Shown here one piece after another: positions 1-7,547 of a DNA stretch of 64,000 bases. Under the pieces are notes generated by a model. It was not told the DNA's origin. It saw nothing but the letters and a program-made list of their open reading frames with translations, and did not search any database. A program made the position numbers and the translations under genes. Origin of the DNA: Lachnospiraceae bacterium G11 (lineage in GTDB: Bacteria > Bacillota > Clostridia > Lachnospirales > Lachnospiraceae); the NCBI GenBank assembly GCA_900103495.1, contig FMWZ01000018.1, positions 1-64,000 of the forward strand, given 5' to 3'. Each line of letters opens with the position of its first letter. Position 1 is the first letter of the stretch.

Positions 1-291
1 ATTCACAATCTTATAGGAAGATCCTTTTTTATTCAATTGACTTTCGGTTGCCGGGCAGGCTGTTCCAAGATTCTGAGTCAGAGGGGCACAGCCCAGCCAC
101 CCGCAAGGGCATGGCCTTTACAGGGTTCTCAGGCAATGCTACGATGCCTGACCCCGACGGAGAGAAAGCAGGCTGTTCCTGAGTTCGTCGCCGTCGGGGT
201 GAAGACCCTGAAGCATTGCCAGAGGTTCATGTCAAGGCTGGCGGACGGTATTGGTAACTTATAGTGTGGCATGGGCAATCCCACATAAAAA
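1..291. other. Non-coding, GC-rich structured segment at the left edge
   Basis: I see no credible gene here; the short open frames in both directions lack a ribosome site and family features. The segment is visibly richer in G+C than the genes beside it. It holds a long imperfect inverted repeat: 128-140 pairs with 212-224 (12 of 13 positions) and ACCCCGACGG at 151-160 pairs with 191-200, so 128-224 can fold into one long stem. A 12-base direct repeat (GCAGGCTGTTCC) lies at 55-66 and 168-179. A small stem around 261-285 follows. It could be the end of a mobile element or a structured RNA. Confidence 0.4.
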
Positions 292-314
292 ATGATTGAC
301 CCTAAAAAAATATA

Positions 315-354
315 TTTCAGTTTTATAGACGATGACAAATCGGAGTTTGGTGAG
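315..354 (+). repeat. Cassette-boundary repeat, copy a
   Basis: About 40 bases nearly identical to 3822-3862, including TTTATAGACGATGACAAATC. Both copies end in a purine-rich ribosome site just before a start codon. Here the repeat lies inside the longest open frame of the next gene, which argues that the long N-terminal extension of that frame is not translated and that the gene starts at 361. Confidence 0.6.
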
Positions 355-360
355 GCATAT

Positions 361-885
361 ATGGAAAAAACAACAAGAGAAAAACTGGCCAAGGTTGCAA
401 AGGATATGGCGCAGGTTCCGTTTCATGGAGAAGTTGATGGGATGGCGTCCAATCTTGCGCCGATTGTGCGATTGTTTCCGACATGGAATCTCAAGGAAGC
501 TGACGGGTTATGGTGTGCGGCGTTTGTCTATTATTGCTGCACTACAGCTGGATTCGGAATCCCGTACAGACCCGAGGAATGTAAAACCTGTCATCTGGCA
601 GCATGTCTTGGCTGGGAGGAGTTTGCCACAGGCGATTGGCGGATTGAATACCATAAAGGGCCGGAAGGCTATATTCCGGAAACGGGAGACATCGTACTCT
701 ATGACAGGGTATTTGAGAACAAAGAGCACGACCATATAGGGATCGTCCTTGAGAAACGGGAGCGTACAATCCTTTCTGCAGAAGGAAATGTGAACAATAT
801 ATCCGGAATTATCGAACGATCTATCGACGAACATATTCGTGCGTATATTCGAATTCCGGATGGGTATCGGTATAGAGAAGAGTGA
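361..885 (+). CDS. CHAP / NlpC-P60-like cysteine peptidase domain protein
   Basis: A 174-residue single-domain protein resembling CHAP-type amidohydrolases, which cut peptidoglycan peptides or amides. The likely nucleophile is the Cys in GLWCAAF, followed by GDIVLYD, then DHIGIV with the candidate His, and an AEGNVNN segment with a candidate third catalytic residue. There is no signal peptide, so it may act in the cytoplasm or on a small amide substrate. The open frame extends to 292, but that extension is made of a repeat also found at 3822; the ATG at 361 sits behind GGTGAGG, so I chose it. It is the first gene of the stand-alone series. Family assignment is fair, substrate unknown. Confidence 0.7.
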   Translation: MEKTTREKLAKVAKDMAQVPFHGEVDGMASNLAPIVRLFPTWNLKEADGLWCAAFVYYCCTTAGFGIPYRPEECKTCHLAACLGWEEFATGDWRIEYHKGPEGYIPETGDIVLYDRVFENKEHDHIGIVLEKRERTILSAEGNVNNISGIIERSIDEHIRAYIRIPDGYRYREE

Positions 886-951
886 CAAATTCCAGTTTGT
901 AGGGATGATAAAAATTCCTATTTTTAGAATTAGACAAATTAGAATTTGAGG
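885..951 (+). repeat. Cassette-boundary repeat, copies c1/c2
   Basis: Two related palindromic units lie in the gap between genes: ACAAATTCCAGTTTGT at 885-900 (5-base arms) and ACAAATTAGAATTTGAGG at 934-951, which merges into the ribosome site of the next gene. Similar units occur at 3846-3857 and 4254-4267. It could be a recombination scar, a terminator-like hairpin or a regulatory repeat. Confidence 0.5.
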
Positions 952-961
952 AGATGATAAT

Positions 962-1528
962 ATGGAGCATAAAGGAACGAAAACAATAGAAACCCATAGG
1001 TTATTATTGAGAAAATTCTGTGCTGAGGACATAAATGCGGCATATATGAATTGGACATCTGATGATAGGGTAACTGAATTTTTAAGATGGCCAACACATA
1101 CTTCTAAGAAAATAACAGAGACAGTTATTAAAGGTTGGATAAAAGAAAGTGAAAAACCAGAATTTTATCAGTGGGCAATTGTTCTTAAAGATATTAATGA
1201 GCCTATTGGTACGATAAGCGTTGTTGATAAAAATGATGATTTGAATATTTTACATATTGGTTATTGTATTGGTAGCAAATGGTGGCATAAAGGAATTACA
1301 TCAGAAGCATTTTCTGCAATTATTCCATATCTATTTAATGAAGTAGGTGCTAATAGAATTGAGGCGCAGCATGACCCTAACAATCCATATTCAGGAAATG
1401 TAATGAAGAAATGTGGCTTAACTTATGAAGGAACGCTACGACAAGCAGATATTAGCAATAAAGGAATTGTTGATGCCTGTATGTACAGCCTGTTGAAATC
1501 GGAATGGAATGATACGGGAAATGTATAA
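962..1528 (+). CDS. GNAT N-acetyltransferase (RimJ/RimL type)
   Basis: A 188-residue acetyl-CoA-dependent acetyltransferase. The opening ETHRLLLRKF and the core segment IGYCIGSKWWHKGITSEAF (acetyl-CoA pyrophosphate-binding loop, here WWHKGI) are typical of the RimJ/RimL branch, whose members modify protein N-termini, amino-sugars or antibiotics. Start ATG 962 follows GGAGATGATAAT. Codon choice is very AT-rich (many ATA, AAT, TTA), unlike the backbone beyond 22 kb. It stands alone between two boundary repeats. The acceptor substrate cannot be read from the sequence. Confidence 0.85.
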   Translation: MEHKGTKTIETHRLLLRKFCAEDINAAYMNWTSDDRVTEFLRWPTHTSKKITETVIKGWIKESEKPEFYQWAIVLKDINEPIGTISVVDKNDDLNILHIGYCIGSKWWHKGITSEAFSAIIPYLFNEVGANRIEAQHDPNNPYSGNVMKKCGLTYEGTLRQADISNKGIVDACMYSLLKSEWNDTGNV

Positions 1529-1572
1529 ATCCCAGATTGTCGGGTTAGCAGGTTATCTCGGAAAATAACTTA

Positions 1573-2427
1573 TTGATTAATATACATGGAAATGGATCAG
1601 CTATGGGACAAGAATTACGTCATAATGGGGAATACGTTATCGTTAAAAATCATAAGATTCATATTTTTCGTGCAGGGAATAATAACGGACCTAAACTCGT
1701 TTTTTTGTCAGGCTCAGGCACAGTGGCCCCGGTATATGATTTCAAAATTTTATATCAGAAACTTTTTAATGATTTTGAGATAATTGTTATCGAGAAATTC
1801 GGATATGGTTACTCGGATTTATACGATGCACCAACCGACATTGATTCATTGATTTCTTATCATAGAGAGGCGTTATCAAAAATAGGCGAGGAAGGCCCAT
1901 TTATTCTCCTGCCGCATTCATTGTCCGGGCTTGAGGCAATACGATGGAAACAGACATATCCGGAGGAAATTAAAGCAATTATAGGACTTGATATGGCAGT
2001 TCCTGCGCAGTACTTAAGCTGGGGACAGGAAGAGCTTGATAAGCGGACCAACCAGATAATCAAACTACAGAAGCTTCATAAGAAAGGCCTGTTATTCTGG
2101 TATCCTTTGAATAAGCGTGGACTTAATAAAGATGACATTAAACAACAAAAACTTCTGTGGAAAAGAAACGGAATGAATGATTGTTATATCGGTGAAGCAA
2201 AAACTGTGTTGGACAATGCAAAGCTTGTTGACAAAAACGGTGAAATAGATTGCCCGATTCTGATGTTTGTATCTGATGGTAAGCAGGTATCCGCGAATTG
2301 GATTCAGTATCAGAAGGAGTTCGCAGAACGTAACAATGCAAAGATCATTCAATTAAACTGCGGACATTATGTGCATTATTATGAGAGCGATTGCATCAGT
2401 GAAGAAATCATGAGGTTTATTGAATAA
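1573..2427 (+). CDS. Alpha/beta hydrolase
   Basis: A 284-residue alpha/beta-hydrolase-fold enzyme. The oxyanion-hole region is LSGSGTV, the nucleophile elbow is LPHSLSG (Ser116 if counted from 1573), the acid is probably the Asp of MFVSDG, and the catalytic His is in LNCGHYVHY near the end, so the triad looks complete. No signal peptide. The start is uncertain: TTG at 1573 has no clear ribosome site, and ATG at 1603, in frame, is a good alternative that would remove ten residues and matches the usual N-terminus of the family better. Substrate unknown; such genes often act on esters, lactones or peptides. Confidence 0.75.
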   Translation: MINIHGNGSAMGQELRHNGEYVIVKNHKIHIFRAGNNNGPKLVFLSGSGTVAPVYDFKILYQKLFNDFEIIVIEKFGYGYSDLYDAPTDIDSLISYHREALSKIGEEGPFILLPHSLSGLEAIRWKQTYPEEIKAIIGLDMAVPAQYLSWGQEELDKRTNQIIKLQKLHKKGLLFWYPLNKRGLNKDDIKQQKLLWKRNGMNDCYIGEAKTVLDNAKLVDKNGEIDCPILMFVSDGKQVSANWIQYQKEFAERNNAKIIQLNCGHYVHYYESDCISEEIMRFIE

Positions 2428-2450
2428 AACCGGAAGATAATTTTCCTATC

Positions 2451-2541
2451 GTGGGTTCAAATGAACCCACAAAAATGGGTTCATGGGTTCAAAAGTGAAC
2501 CCACGGAAAGTGAACCCACGGCAAAGTAAGGTGAACCCACG
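2451..2541. repeat. Array of GTGAACCCACG units in both orientations
   Basis: Seven units of GTGAACCCACG or its reverse complement lie at 2451-2459, 2462-2470, 2475-2483, 2484-2491, 2495-2505, 2510-2520 and 2531-2541. The first pair makes a 20-base palindrome able to form a 9-base-pair stem. A second hairpin lies at 2553-2579 (GTAGTTTTT pairing with AAAAACTAC). The same array, with six units, lies at 21332-21402. It is not a CRISPR: there are no uniform spacers. Confidence 0.75.
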
Positions 2542-2605
2542 CCAGGGCGCGGGTAGTTTTTGACCCCATAAAAAACTACGTTTTGACTACGATTCACGGC
2601 CAAGA

Positions 2606-2655
2606 TTTGCCACACTTTGCCAGGCTTTGCCATTTGGCATCTTTTTCTGTAAAAT
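2606..2655 (+). promoter_or_regulatory. Orphan promoter with three TTTGCCA boxes
   Basis: TTTGCCA occurs at 2606, 2616 and 2626, exactly ten bases apart, which puts the boxes on one face of the helix. The last box overlaps a sigma-A-like -35 (TTGCCA, 2627-2632), followed by a 17-base spacer and -10 TAAAAT (2650-2655). In the right-hand copy this promoter drives the phosphatase gene; here it reads into a truncated gene and then the island. Confidence 0.6.
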
Positions 2656-2729
2656 GACAGGAACTTCAGCAGCCTGGCAAACTGGCGCAAACTTAAAGCT
2701 TTTGATGCGGTTTTGGAGGTAAGAAATGC

Positions 2730-2768
2730 CGATAAAAGTATTATTTATCTGCCACGGCACCACGTAGT
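2730..2768 (+). pseudogene. Truncated 5' end of a low-molecular-weight phosphatase gene
   Basis: After the ribosome site GGAGGTAAGAA, an ATG opens a frame whose first residues (MPIKVLFICHG) equal the start of the intact phosphatase gene at 21530. Homology ends inside the active-site loop, two codons later the frame reaches a stop, and the rest of the gene is absent. It is a scar of duplication or of insertion into that gene. Confidence 0.75.
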
Positions 2769-2852
2769 TCGGGGCTTGCATATAAGCGCAGAACCGCAGC
2801 ATAATGCGGCATATCTTAGCCGATAAACATTTTCTTACTACCAATTAACTAC
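2763..2852. repeat. Small palindromic insert with inverted ends
   Basis: About 90 bases between CGTAGTT (2763-2769) and AACTACG (2846-2852), with an internal stem CCGCA-GCATAA-TGCGG near 2792-2807. ACTACGA..CACGGC occurs both before the duplicated promoter (2586-2600) and just after this element (2847-2861), like a target-site duplication. No coding content. The size and ends suggest a miniature element or a recombination site. Confidence 0.35.
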
Positions 2853-2862
2853 GACCCACGGC

Positions 2863-2961
2863 TTAAAAATACCGGTTGATGCTGAGTGTTATGAATTATT
2901 TGTTGAAAGAGTGAAAACCCGGGAGCAAGAGTTTGTGAAGACATTTACCGAGGTGCAGTAA
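2863..2961 (+). pseudogene. 3' fragment of an unknown gene
   Basis: An open frame of 32 codons with no start or ribosome site ends at the TAA at 2959-2961. Its residues (for example CYELFVERVKTREQEFVKTF) have the look of a real amphipathic protein C-terminus. I cannot name the family. The stop and downstream bases (GCAGTAAGGATTATATT) recur at 17997-18012 after another gene. It is probably the tail of a cassette whose front was lost. Confidence 0.35.
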
Positions 2962-2988
2962 GGATTATATTCCAGTTTATACGATAAT
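2956..2988 (+). repeat. Cassette-boundary repeat, copy d
   Basis: GCAGTAAGGATTATATT followed by CCAGTTTATACGATAA. The first part matches 17997-18012 and the second fits the TTCCAGTTTRTANNGATRA consensus of the other boundaries (3822, 890, 4258). It directly precedes the ribosome site of the nucleotidyltransferase gene. Confidence 0.55.
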
Positions 2989-3015
2989 CAGGAACTGAAT
3001 TTTTAGGAGTTGCAG

Positions 3016-3807
3016 ATGGTTAAGATTTTTAGCATAGAAGACAGAAAAAGCACATTGGATTATATTCTCTCAACAGCCAAAGATTGTCCTAAGATAGTTT
3101 CTTTGGTTCAAGTAGGATCCGGAGCTGAAGGTTTCCATGATGAAAAGTCAGATTTGGATTTTGTAATAGCATATGATAACAATGAATCCATGACTGAAGT
3201 TATGGACTACATGCATAATAAGATATCTGAAAATTATAATCTTATATTTTATACACAATCTGAGGAAAAGCATCTTCAAGTGTATGTGTTGGACAATTTT
3301 TTAGAGATAGATATCGGGTTTGGATGCTATGAGCATGCAGCAGCACTAAAACCGGCATTTAAGGTTCTTTTTGATAATTCCGGTACCGTAGAAGATAAAA
3401 TGATTCAATCCAGAACCACTATGGATGAGCGCATATATGGCAGTAAACAGAAGAAAGATCTGGAAACTGCTCGTAATTATGCATGGACACATTTGATGCA
3501 TGCAGCAGTAGCTATTAAGCGAAACAATTATTTTCGTACTGTAGGGGAACTTGAATTTGTTAGAAAAATATATATTGATCTTTTAGGAGACCGATATAAA
3601 CTTGAGAGCGCTGTGAACCGTGAAATAGATAATCTGCCCGATTATGAAAAGGAAGCCATAAAGAGTACGTATATTACAGATGATAGCCGAGAGACGTTAT
3701 GGGCGTGCTTGATTAATCTGACGGATTTGATTTACAAAGAGCTGGAAGGTAGTAGTATGCCTATATCTAAGGAAATGCTAGTTGAGTATTATAATGATTT
3801 AAAATAA
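3016..3807 (+). CDS. Nucleotidyltransferase, aminoglycoside adenylyltransferase-like
   Basis: A 263-residue protein of the DNA polymerase beta-like nucleotidyltransferase superfamily. The signature is VGSGAEGFHDEKSDLD (GS, then the two metal-binding aspartates of SDLD), with the third acidic residue in LEIDIGF. The helical C-terminal half (HLMHAAVAIKRNNYFRTVGELEF) resembles the antibiotic-binding domain of aminoglycoside nucleotidyltransferases and lincosamide relatives. Start ATG 3016 lies six bases after AGGAG; the earlier TTG at 3010 is less likely. Whether it confers resistance cannot be told from the sequence alone. Confidence 0.75.
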   Translation: MVKIFSIEDRKSTLDYILSTAKDCPKIVSLVQVGSGAEGFHDEKSDLDFVIAYDNNESMTEVMDYMHNKISENYNLIFYTQSEEKHLQVYVLDNFLEIDIGFGCYEHAAALKPAFKVLFDNSGTVEDKMIQSRTTMDERIYGSKQKKDLETARNYAWTHLMHAAVAIKRNNYFRTVGELEFVRKIYIDLLGDRYKLESAVNREIDNLPDYEKEAIKSTYITDDSRETLWACLINLTDLIYKELEGSSMPISKEMLVEYYNDLK

Positions 3808-3821
3808 ACCAGGAAAATACC

Positions 3822-3862
3822 TTCCAGTTTTATAGACGATGACAAATCGAAGTTTGTGGAGG
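3822..3862 (+). repeat. Cassette-boundary repeat, copy b
   Basis: Nearly identical over about 40 bases to 315-354. It contains TTCCAGTTTTATAGACGATG followed by the palindrome ACAAATCGAAGTTTGT and ends in GGAGG, the ribosome site of the next gene. Finding the same 40 bases before two unrelated genes is the clearest evidence that these boundaries are a repeat family. Confidence 0.7.
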
Positions 3863-3867
3863 TTGCG

Positions 3868-4254
3868 ATGAAGAATTATACACAGGTATATGTAAAAAAC
3901 AGTTTTGAAGCAGCAGAAACATACTGCAAAGCTTTTGGAGCAGAAATAACTCGTGAGTTTAAAAACGAAGATAACACTGCTTATGAGCACTGTGAGCTAT
4001 CTGTAAACGGAGAAGGTTTTTTGGCATTGGCAGAAGCGAAAAATCCTTGTGATATAGATGTAGTACATAAATACAAGTGGGAAACTATGACCTTTAACGT
4101 TTTTGAAATGGGAACAGAAGAAGCTGTTTATAATGCTTTTCAAGTTTTGAGCGATGGGGGTGTAATTATCGAACCTATCGGAGAACTTCCATGGAGTAAA
4201 TGTTGTGCCACCATTATTGATAAATATGGTGTTTGCTGGTGGATATCAATTTAA
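3868..4254 (+). CDS. VOC-family (glyoxalase/PhnB-like) protein
   Basis: A 128-residue protein with the vicinal-oxygen-chelate fold pattern: an opening strand (QVYVKNSFEAAETYCKAFGA), a central DYEHCEL-like segment (AYEHCELSVNG) and the ending WSKCCATIIDKYGVCWWISI, which resembles the DPFGH-W end of PhnB-like proteins. Members bind metals, toxins or antibiotics, or are simply uncharacterised. Start ATG 3868 is five bases after GGAGG; the GTG at 3856 lies inside the ribosome site and is rejected. Monocistronic between two boundary repeats. Confidence 0.75.
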   Translation: MKNYTQVYVKNSFEAAETYCKAFGAEITREFKNEDNTAYEHCELSVNGEGFLALAEAKNPCDIDVVHKYKWETMTFNVFEMGTEEAVYNAFQVLSDGGVIIEPIGELPWSKCCATIIDKYGVCWWISI

Positions 4255-4283
4255 CAAATTCCGGTTTATCCGAATAATGGGGA
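4254..4283 (+). repeat. Cassette-boundary repeat, copy e
   Basis: ACAAATTCCGGTTTATCCGA followed by ATAATGG. It begins two bases after the start of the stop codon of the VOC gene and ends near the GGGGAGGG ribosome site of the next gene, at the same relative place as copies b and c. Confidence 0.45.
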
Positions 4284-4293
4284 GGGTATAAAT

Positions 4294-6456
4294 ATGAGAA
4301 AAGGATTTTTGGCTGTATTCAGCGGATTTCCGGATCATCATTTTTCGGAAGAGATAACAAGACGACTTCGCAAAGAATTGACTGTGCGCAAAAGCATCGT
4401 GTTTATCACGGCGTGTCCGCTTGATTATGAGCAAAATGATGATGACTGTGATGGCATGTATGAGATGTTCGCGGAGCAGGGATTGCAGTTTGAAAAGCAT
4501 TGCGTGATTGATAAGCGAACAAAACCTGAAATAGCGAAGGAACTGGTAGAAAATGCGGATTGCATTTTTCTGATGGGCGGAGGAGTCTGTGAAGAACAGC
4601 TTGATTTAATCCGTGAGAAGGGCTGTTATGATGCTTTAATTAATTGCCATGCTGCCATCTTTGGAGTGAGCGCAGGTTCTATGAACATGGCCTGGAACAC
4701 GGTTGATTTCTTCGAGTCCATGGAGCCGTTTCAGGGACTGGGATTTACAAACATCACCGTGAGCTGCCATCATAACCCGGAAGATAAATGGCGATACGGG
4801 CAGACTTTGAAAATGTCTGAAACCCGGACGGTTTACGCCATGGAAGATATGAGCGCTTTCTTTTTCAAGGGAGGAAAGATTGATATTGTCGGAAAAATCT
4901 ACAGGGTAGAGAACAGGGAACTCCGTGCCGTTACTGAGAAAGATATCAAAGAACTTGAACAGGAATACCAAGTAAAAAAAATATATTCTCTTGAGGATTG
5001 CACGTTTACCCCGGTATCCGGGCATGAAGGCGGGAGAAATCAGATTGCAATCGTCAGTCGTGACGGGGAGAAACAATATGTCCTTCGTATCTCCGTCCTT
5101 GGGGATCGAAGCGAAACCGATTATCTGGCCGAAACAGAGTTTGTGCACTTTCTTGCTGAAAATGGTGCGCCCGTAGCGGATGTTGTTCCATCCGTTCGGG
5201 GTAGACTGGTGGAGTGTATGGAAACAGACGGCAAGAAGGTGTATGTTAGTCTGTTTGCTTATGCCAAAGGAATGCTTATTGCGGATAACAGCTACCGTTA
5301 TCGGGAAGGTGCGCCACTGAGCGAATATTTCTACAACGCCGGTAAAGCTCTTGGGGCAATCCATAGGCTGTCAAAGTCGTATGTGCCTGTCCATACTCGC
5401 TCGGACTATTTTGACAAATATAACATGACGTATCTGAACCACCTGATTCCGGATGAATTCGGTGAACTTAAAACAGCCATTGCCAAACGACTCGAGAAAT
5501 TCCGTACTTTATCGAAGGACAAAAACTGTTACGGTCTGGTTCATTTTGATTTCAGCGACGGAAACTACCATATTGACATGGATACGGGTTGTGTCACAGT
5601 GTTCGATTTTGATAACTGTATGAATTGCTGGTACATGTTTGACCTTGCAAATCTCTGGATTCACAACGAAGGCTGGACAAGGCAGGAACCCGACCCGGGC
5701 AAACGCTTTGCATTGATGCAGCAGTGCTTCGACCTTCAATTGCAGGGGTATAAAACCGAAACGAATCTACCGGAAGAGATGCTTGAAAAGCTACCATTGT
5801 TCATCGATATGGTGCTGATCGAAAACATTGTAGATGAACTGGAATGTTGCGCCCGTGAAGGTGAAGAACCGGACTATGAAGATATAGAAGATGTGGCGGA
5901 ATGCCTGATTCATGAGATTCCTTACGCGGGAATCGGGCAACAAAAAATGAATGATACATATATAATCAGAGAAGCTGTTCCGGATGATGCAGAGAAAATG
6001 ATTTTATACCTGAATCAAGTAAATGGAGAATCTGACAATCTGTTGCTTGGGAAAAATGAATTTAACGTTCCGGTTGAAGGCGTAAAAAGAAAACTGGCTA
6101 TGAGTAAAGACTCGCAGAACAGTATTGTTTTGATAGCTCTTGAAAACGAACAGATTATTGCGAGAGCAGAATTGGAAGGATACTATCCGGCGAGAATTCG
6201 CCATAGGGCTAAATTCGCAATTTCAGTAAGAAAAGATTACTGGAATCAGGGTATAGGAACAGAAATGTTGAAAAGAATTATCGAGCAGGCAAAGGAGATG
6301 AAAATCAGGGTTATAGAACTGGAAGTAATCTCTGATAATGCAAGAGGCATTAATCTGTACCATAAAATGGGATTTGTTGATATAGGAATATATAAAGATT
6401 ATTTCTACGTAAACGAGAAGTTTAAAGATGCTGTTGTAATGCAGAAACTACTATAG
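4294..6456 (+). CDS. Peptidase E-like / APH phosphotransferase / GNAT triple-domain protein
   Basis: A 720-residue chain with three enzyme domains. Residues 1-215 resemble peptidase family S51 (dipeptidase E) with the nucleophile in GVSAGSM (Ser126). Residues about 230-545 are an aminoglycoside-phosphotransferase/choline-kinase-like domain with the catalytic loop HFDFSDGN (His417) and the metal-binding FDFD (437-440). Residues 552-720 are a GNAT acetyltransferase whose own Met start is still visible (KMNDTYIIREA) and whose acetyl-CoA loop is NQGIGTEM. The frame is continuous with no stops. Strong ribosome site GGGGAGGG before ATG 4294. It looks like separate genes fused in frame; the combined role is unknown. 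Confidence 0.8.
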   Translation: MRKGFLAVFSGFPDHHFSEEITRRLRKELTVRKSIVFITACPLDYEQNDDDCDGMYEMFAEQGLQFEKHCVIDKRTKPEIAKELVENADCIFLMGGGVCEEQLDLIREKGCYDALINCHAAIFGVSAGSMNMAWNTVDFFESMEPFQGLGFTNITVSCHHNPEDKWRYGQTLKMSETRTVYAMEDMSAFFFKGGKIDIVGKIYRVENRELRAVTEKDIKELEQEYQVKKIYSLEDCTFTPVSGHEGGRNQIAIVSRDGEKQYVLRISVLGDRSETDYLAETEFVHFLAENGAPVADVVPSVRGRLVECMETDGKKVYVSLFAYAKGMLIADNSYRYREGAPLSEYFYNAGKALGAIHRLSKSYVPVHTRSDYFDKYNMTYLNHLIPDEFGELKTAIAKRLEKFRTLSKDKNCYGLVHFDFSDGNYHIDMDTGCVTVFDFDNCMNCWYMFDLANLWIHNEGWTRQEPDPGKRFALMQQCFDLQLQGYKTETNLPEEMLEKLPLFIDMVLIENIVDELECCAREGEEPDYEDIEDVAECLIHEIPYAGIGQQKMNDTYIIREAVPDDAEKMILYLNQVNGESDNLLLGKNEFNVPVEGVKRKLAMSKDSQNSIVLIALENEQIIARAELEGYYPARIRHRAKFAISVRKDYWNQGIGTEMLKRIIEQAKEMKIRVIELEVISDNARGINLYHKMGFVDIGIYKDYFYVNEKFKDAVVMQKLL

Positions 6457-6474
6457 GCTTGGTAGGTACATGAT

Positions 6475-7536
6475 ATGAATTATAGAAGAGGGATAAAAAA
6501 GGACAGAATATTACCTAAGGTACTGGTCATAATTGCTGTTGCGGTGATGCTTTTAATATTTGTATTCAGAAATGAAATAAGAACGATATTATCTATAAAA
6601 AAGATAGATGATTATGGCATGTATCAAATGAAATATTATGGCAGTTATGATTTGGACGGATTATTAAATCAGGGAATTTCATCAGATGATGAATTGCAGG
6701 ATTTCATAATCAAAGAACTGACTCACGGTATTCCGGTGGATATTGACGTTACTGGAGGAGGATGCACCGCGTTTGTATATACGGATATGGATGGTAGAAC
6801 CATTATGGGAAGAAATTTTGATTTCAGCTATTCGCCATCTCTCCAGGTATTTACAAATCCTGCAAACGGATATGCATCTGTATCAACAGTTAATCTTGCT
6901 TTTGCCGGGTATGGAGAGAACAATCTTCCGGACTCATTCGTAAACAGTTTTTTGGCGTTAGCTGCTCCATATCTAACATTTGATGGAATGAATGAAGAGG
7001 GGGTTGCAGTATGTTCACTGGCAGTTCCGGAAGCGGATAATCCATCAACGGGCAAAACAATGATTAATACGTCCGTTGCAATGAGGATGATTTTGGATAA
7101 AGCTACAGATGTGAGTGAGGCGATAGACCTACTTAAGCAATTTGACATCTACTTTTCCGGTGATATACCATGCCATTTCCTTTTAGCGGATTCAAGCGGC
7201 AAATCAGTTATCATTGAATACTATGATGGCGGAATGCAGGTTGTAGAGCCGGATGAGAATTTCCAGGTAGCATCTAATTTTATCGCTTACAATCATCTAA
7301 ATATAGGAGAAGGCTACAGCGAATTTGATAGATACAATTCAGCTCATGATTATCTTATTCAGAAGAATTGTAATGTGTCTGAAGATGAAGCAATGGCTTT
7401 GTTAGCAAAAATAGGAGTCATGTCTGGAGGAGTGGATAAATTGCAGTGGTCTGTTGTTTACAACCTGAATGACCTTCGTGGAAAGATTTTTGCACACCGG
7501 AAGAATGATATGTCGACCGAATTTAATCTTAATTAA
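6475..7536 (+). CDS. Linear amide C-N hydrolase (Ntn/choloylglycine hydrolase-like), membrane-anchored
   Basis: A 353-residue protein with a basic N-terminus and one membrane segment (about 14-32), so the catalytic domain is probably outside the cell. The Ntn-hydrolase signature is GGGCTAF, with Cys97 as likely nucleophile, followed by GRNFDFSY and FDGMNEEGVAV, as in acyl-coenzyme A:6-APA acyltransferase and choloylglycine-hydrolase relatives that cut or form amide bonds. Because the Cys follows an N-terminal anchor, maturation would need cleavage before Cys97. It follows the fusion gene by 18 bases and overlaps the next frame by one base at most. Confidence 0.75.
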   Translation: MNYRRGIKKDRILPKVLVIIAVAVMLLIFVFRNEIRTILSIKKIDDYGMYQMKYYGSYDLDGLLNQGISSDDELQDFIIKELTHGIPVDIDVTGGGCTAFVYTDMDGRTIMGRNFDFSYSPSLQVFTNPANGYASVSTVNLAFAGYGENNLPDSFVNSFLALAAPYLTFDGMNEEGVAVCSLAVPEADNPSTGKTMINTSVAMRMILDKATDVSEAIDLLKQFDIYFSGDIPCHFLLADSSGKSVIIEYYDGGMQVVEPDENFQVASNFIAYNHLNIGEGYSEFDRYNSAHDYLIQKNCNVSEDEAMALLAKIGVMSGGVDKLQWSVVYNLNDLRGKIFAHRKNDMSTEFNLN

Positions 7537-7547
7537 TGGAGAAGGCA

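Larger units (their letters stand above)
2430..2762. repeat. Left copy of a long duplicated promoter segment
   Basis: This segment repeats 21310-21563, differing by scattered substitutions and an extra stretch of about 80 bases near 2524-2600. Shared parts, in order: the CCTATCGTGGGTTC array of inverted units, three TTTGCCA boxes, a sigma-A-like promoter, the ribosome site GGAGGTAAGAAATG and the first 11 codons of the phosphatase gene. The match stops abruptly at CACGGCA (2760). The two copies bracket about 18.5 kb of stand-alone genes. Confidence 0.8.

Noticed and set aside
37-264. 75-codon frame on the + strand at the left edge
   Set aside because: Cuts across the long inverted repeat, has no ribosome site and gives a product rich in Cys, Arg and Pro with no family features; it looks like non-coding sequence.
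292-360. N-terminal extension of the CHAP-like gene
   Set aside because: The extension is encoded by a repeat that also occurs before a different gene at 3822, and a ribosome site sits directly before ATG 361.
2451-2541. CRISPR-like repeats
   Set aside because: Units occur in both orientations with spacings from 0 to 10 bases and no unique spacers, and no cas genes are in the window.
885-4283. Integron attC sites
   Set aside because: I looked for the GTTRRRY/RYYYAAC core pair and imperfect stem of attC at the gene boundaries and did not find a consistent match. No tyrosine recombinase is in the window.
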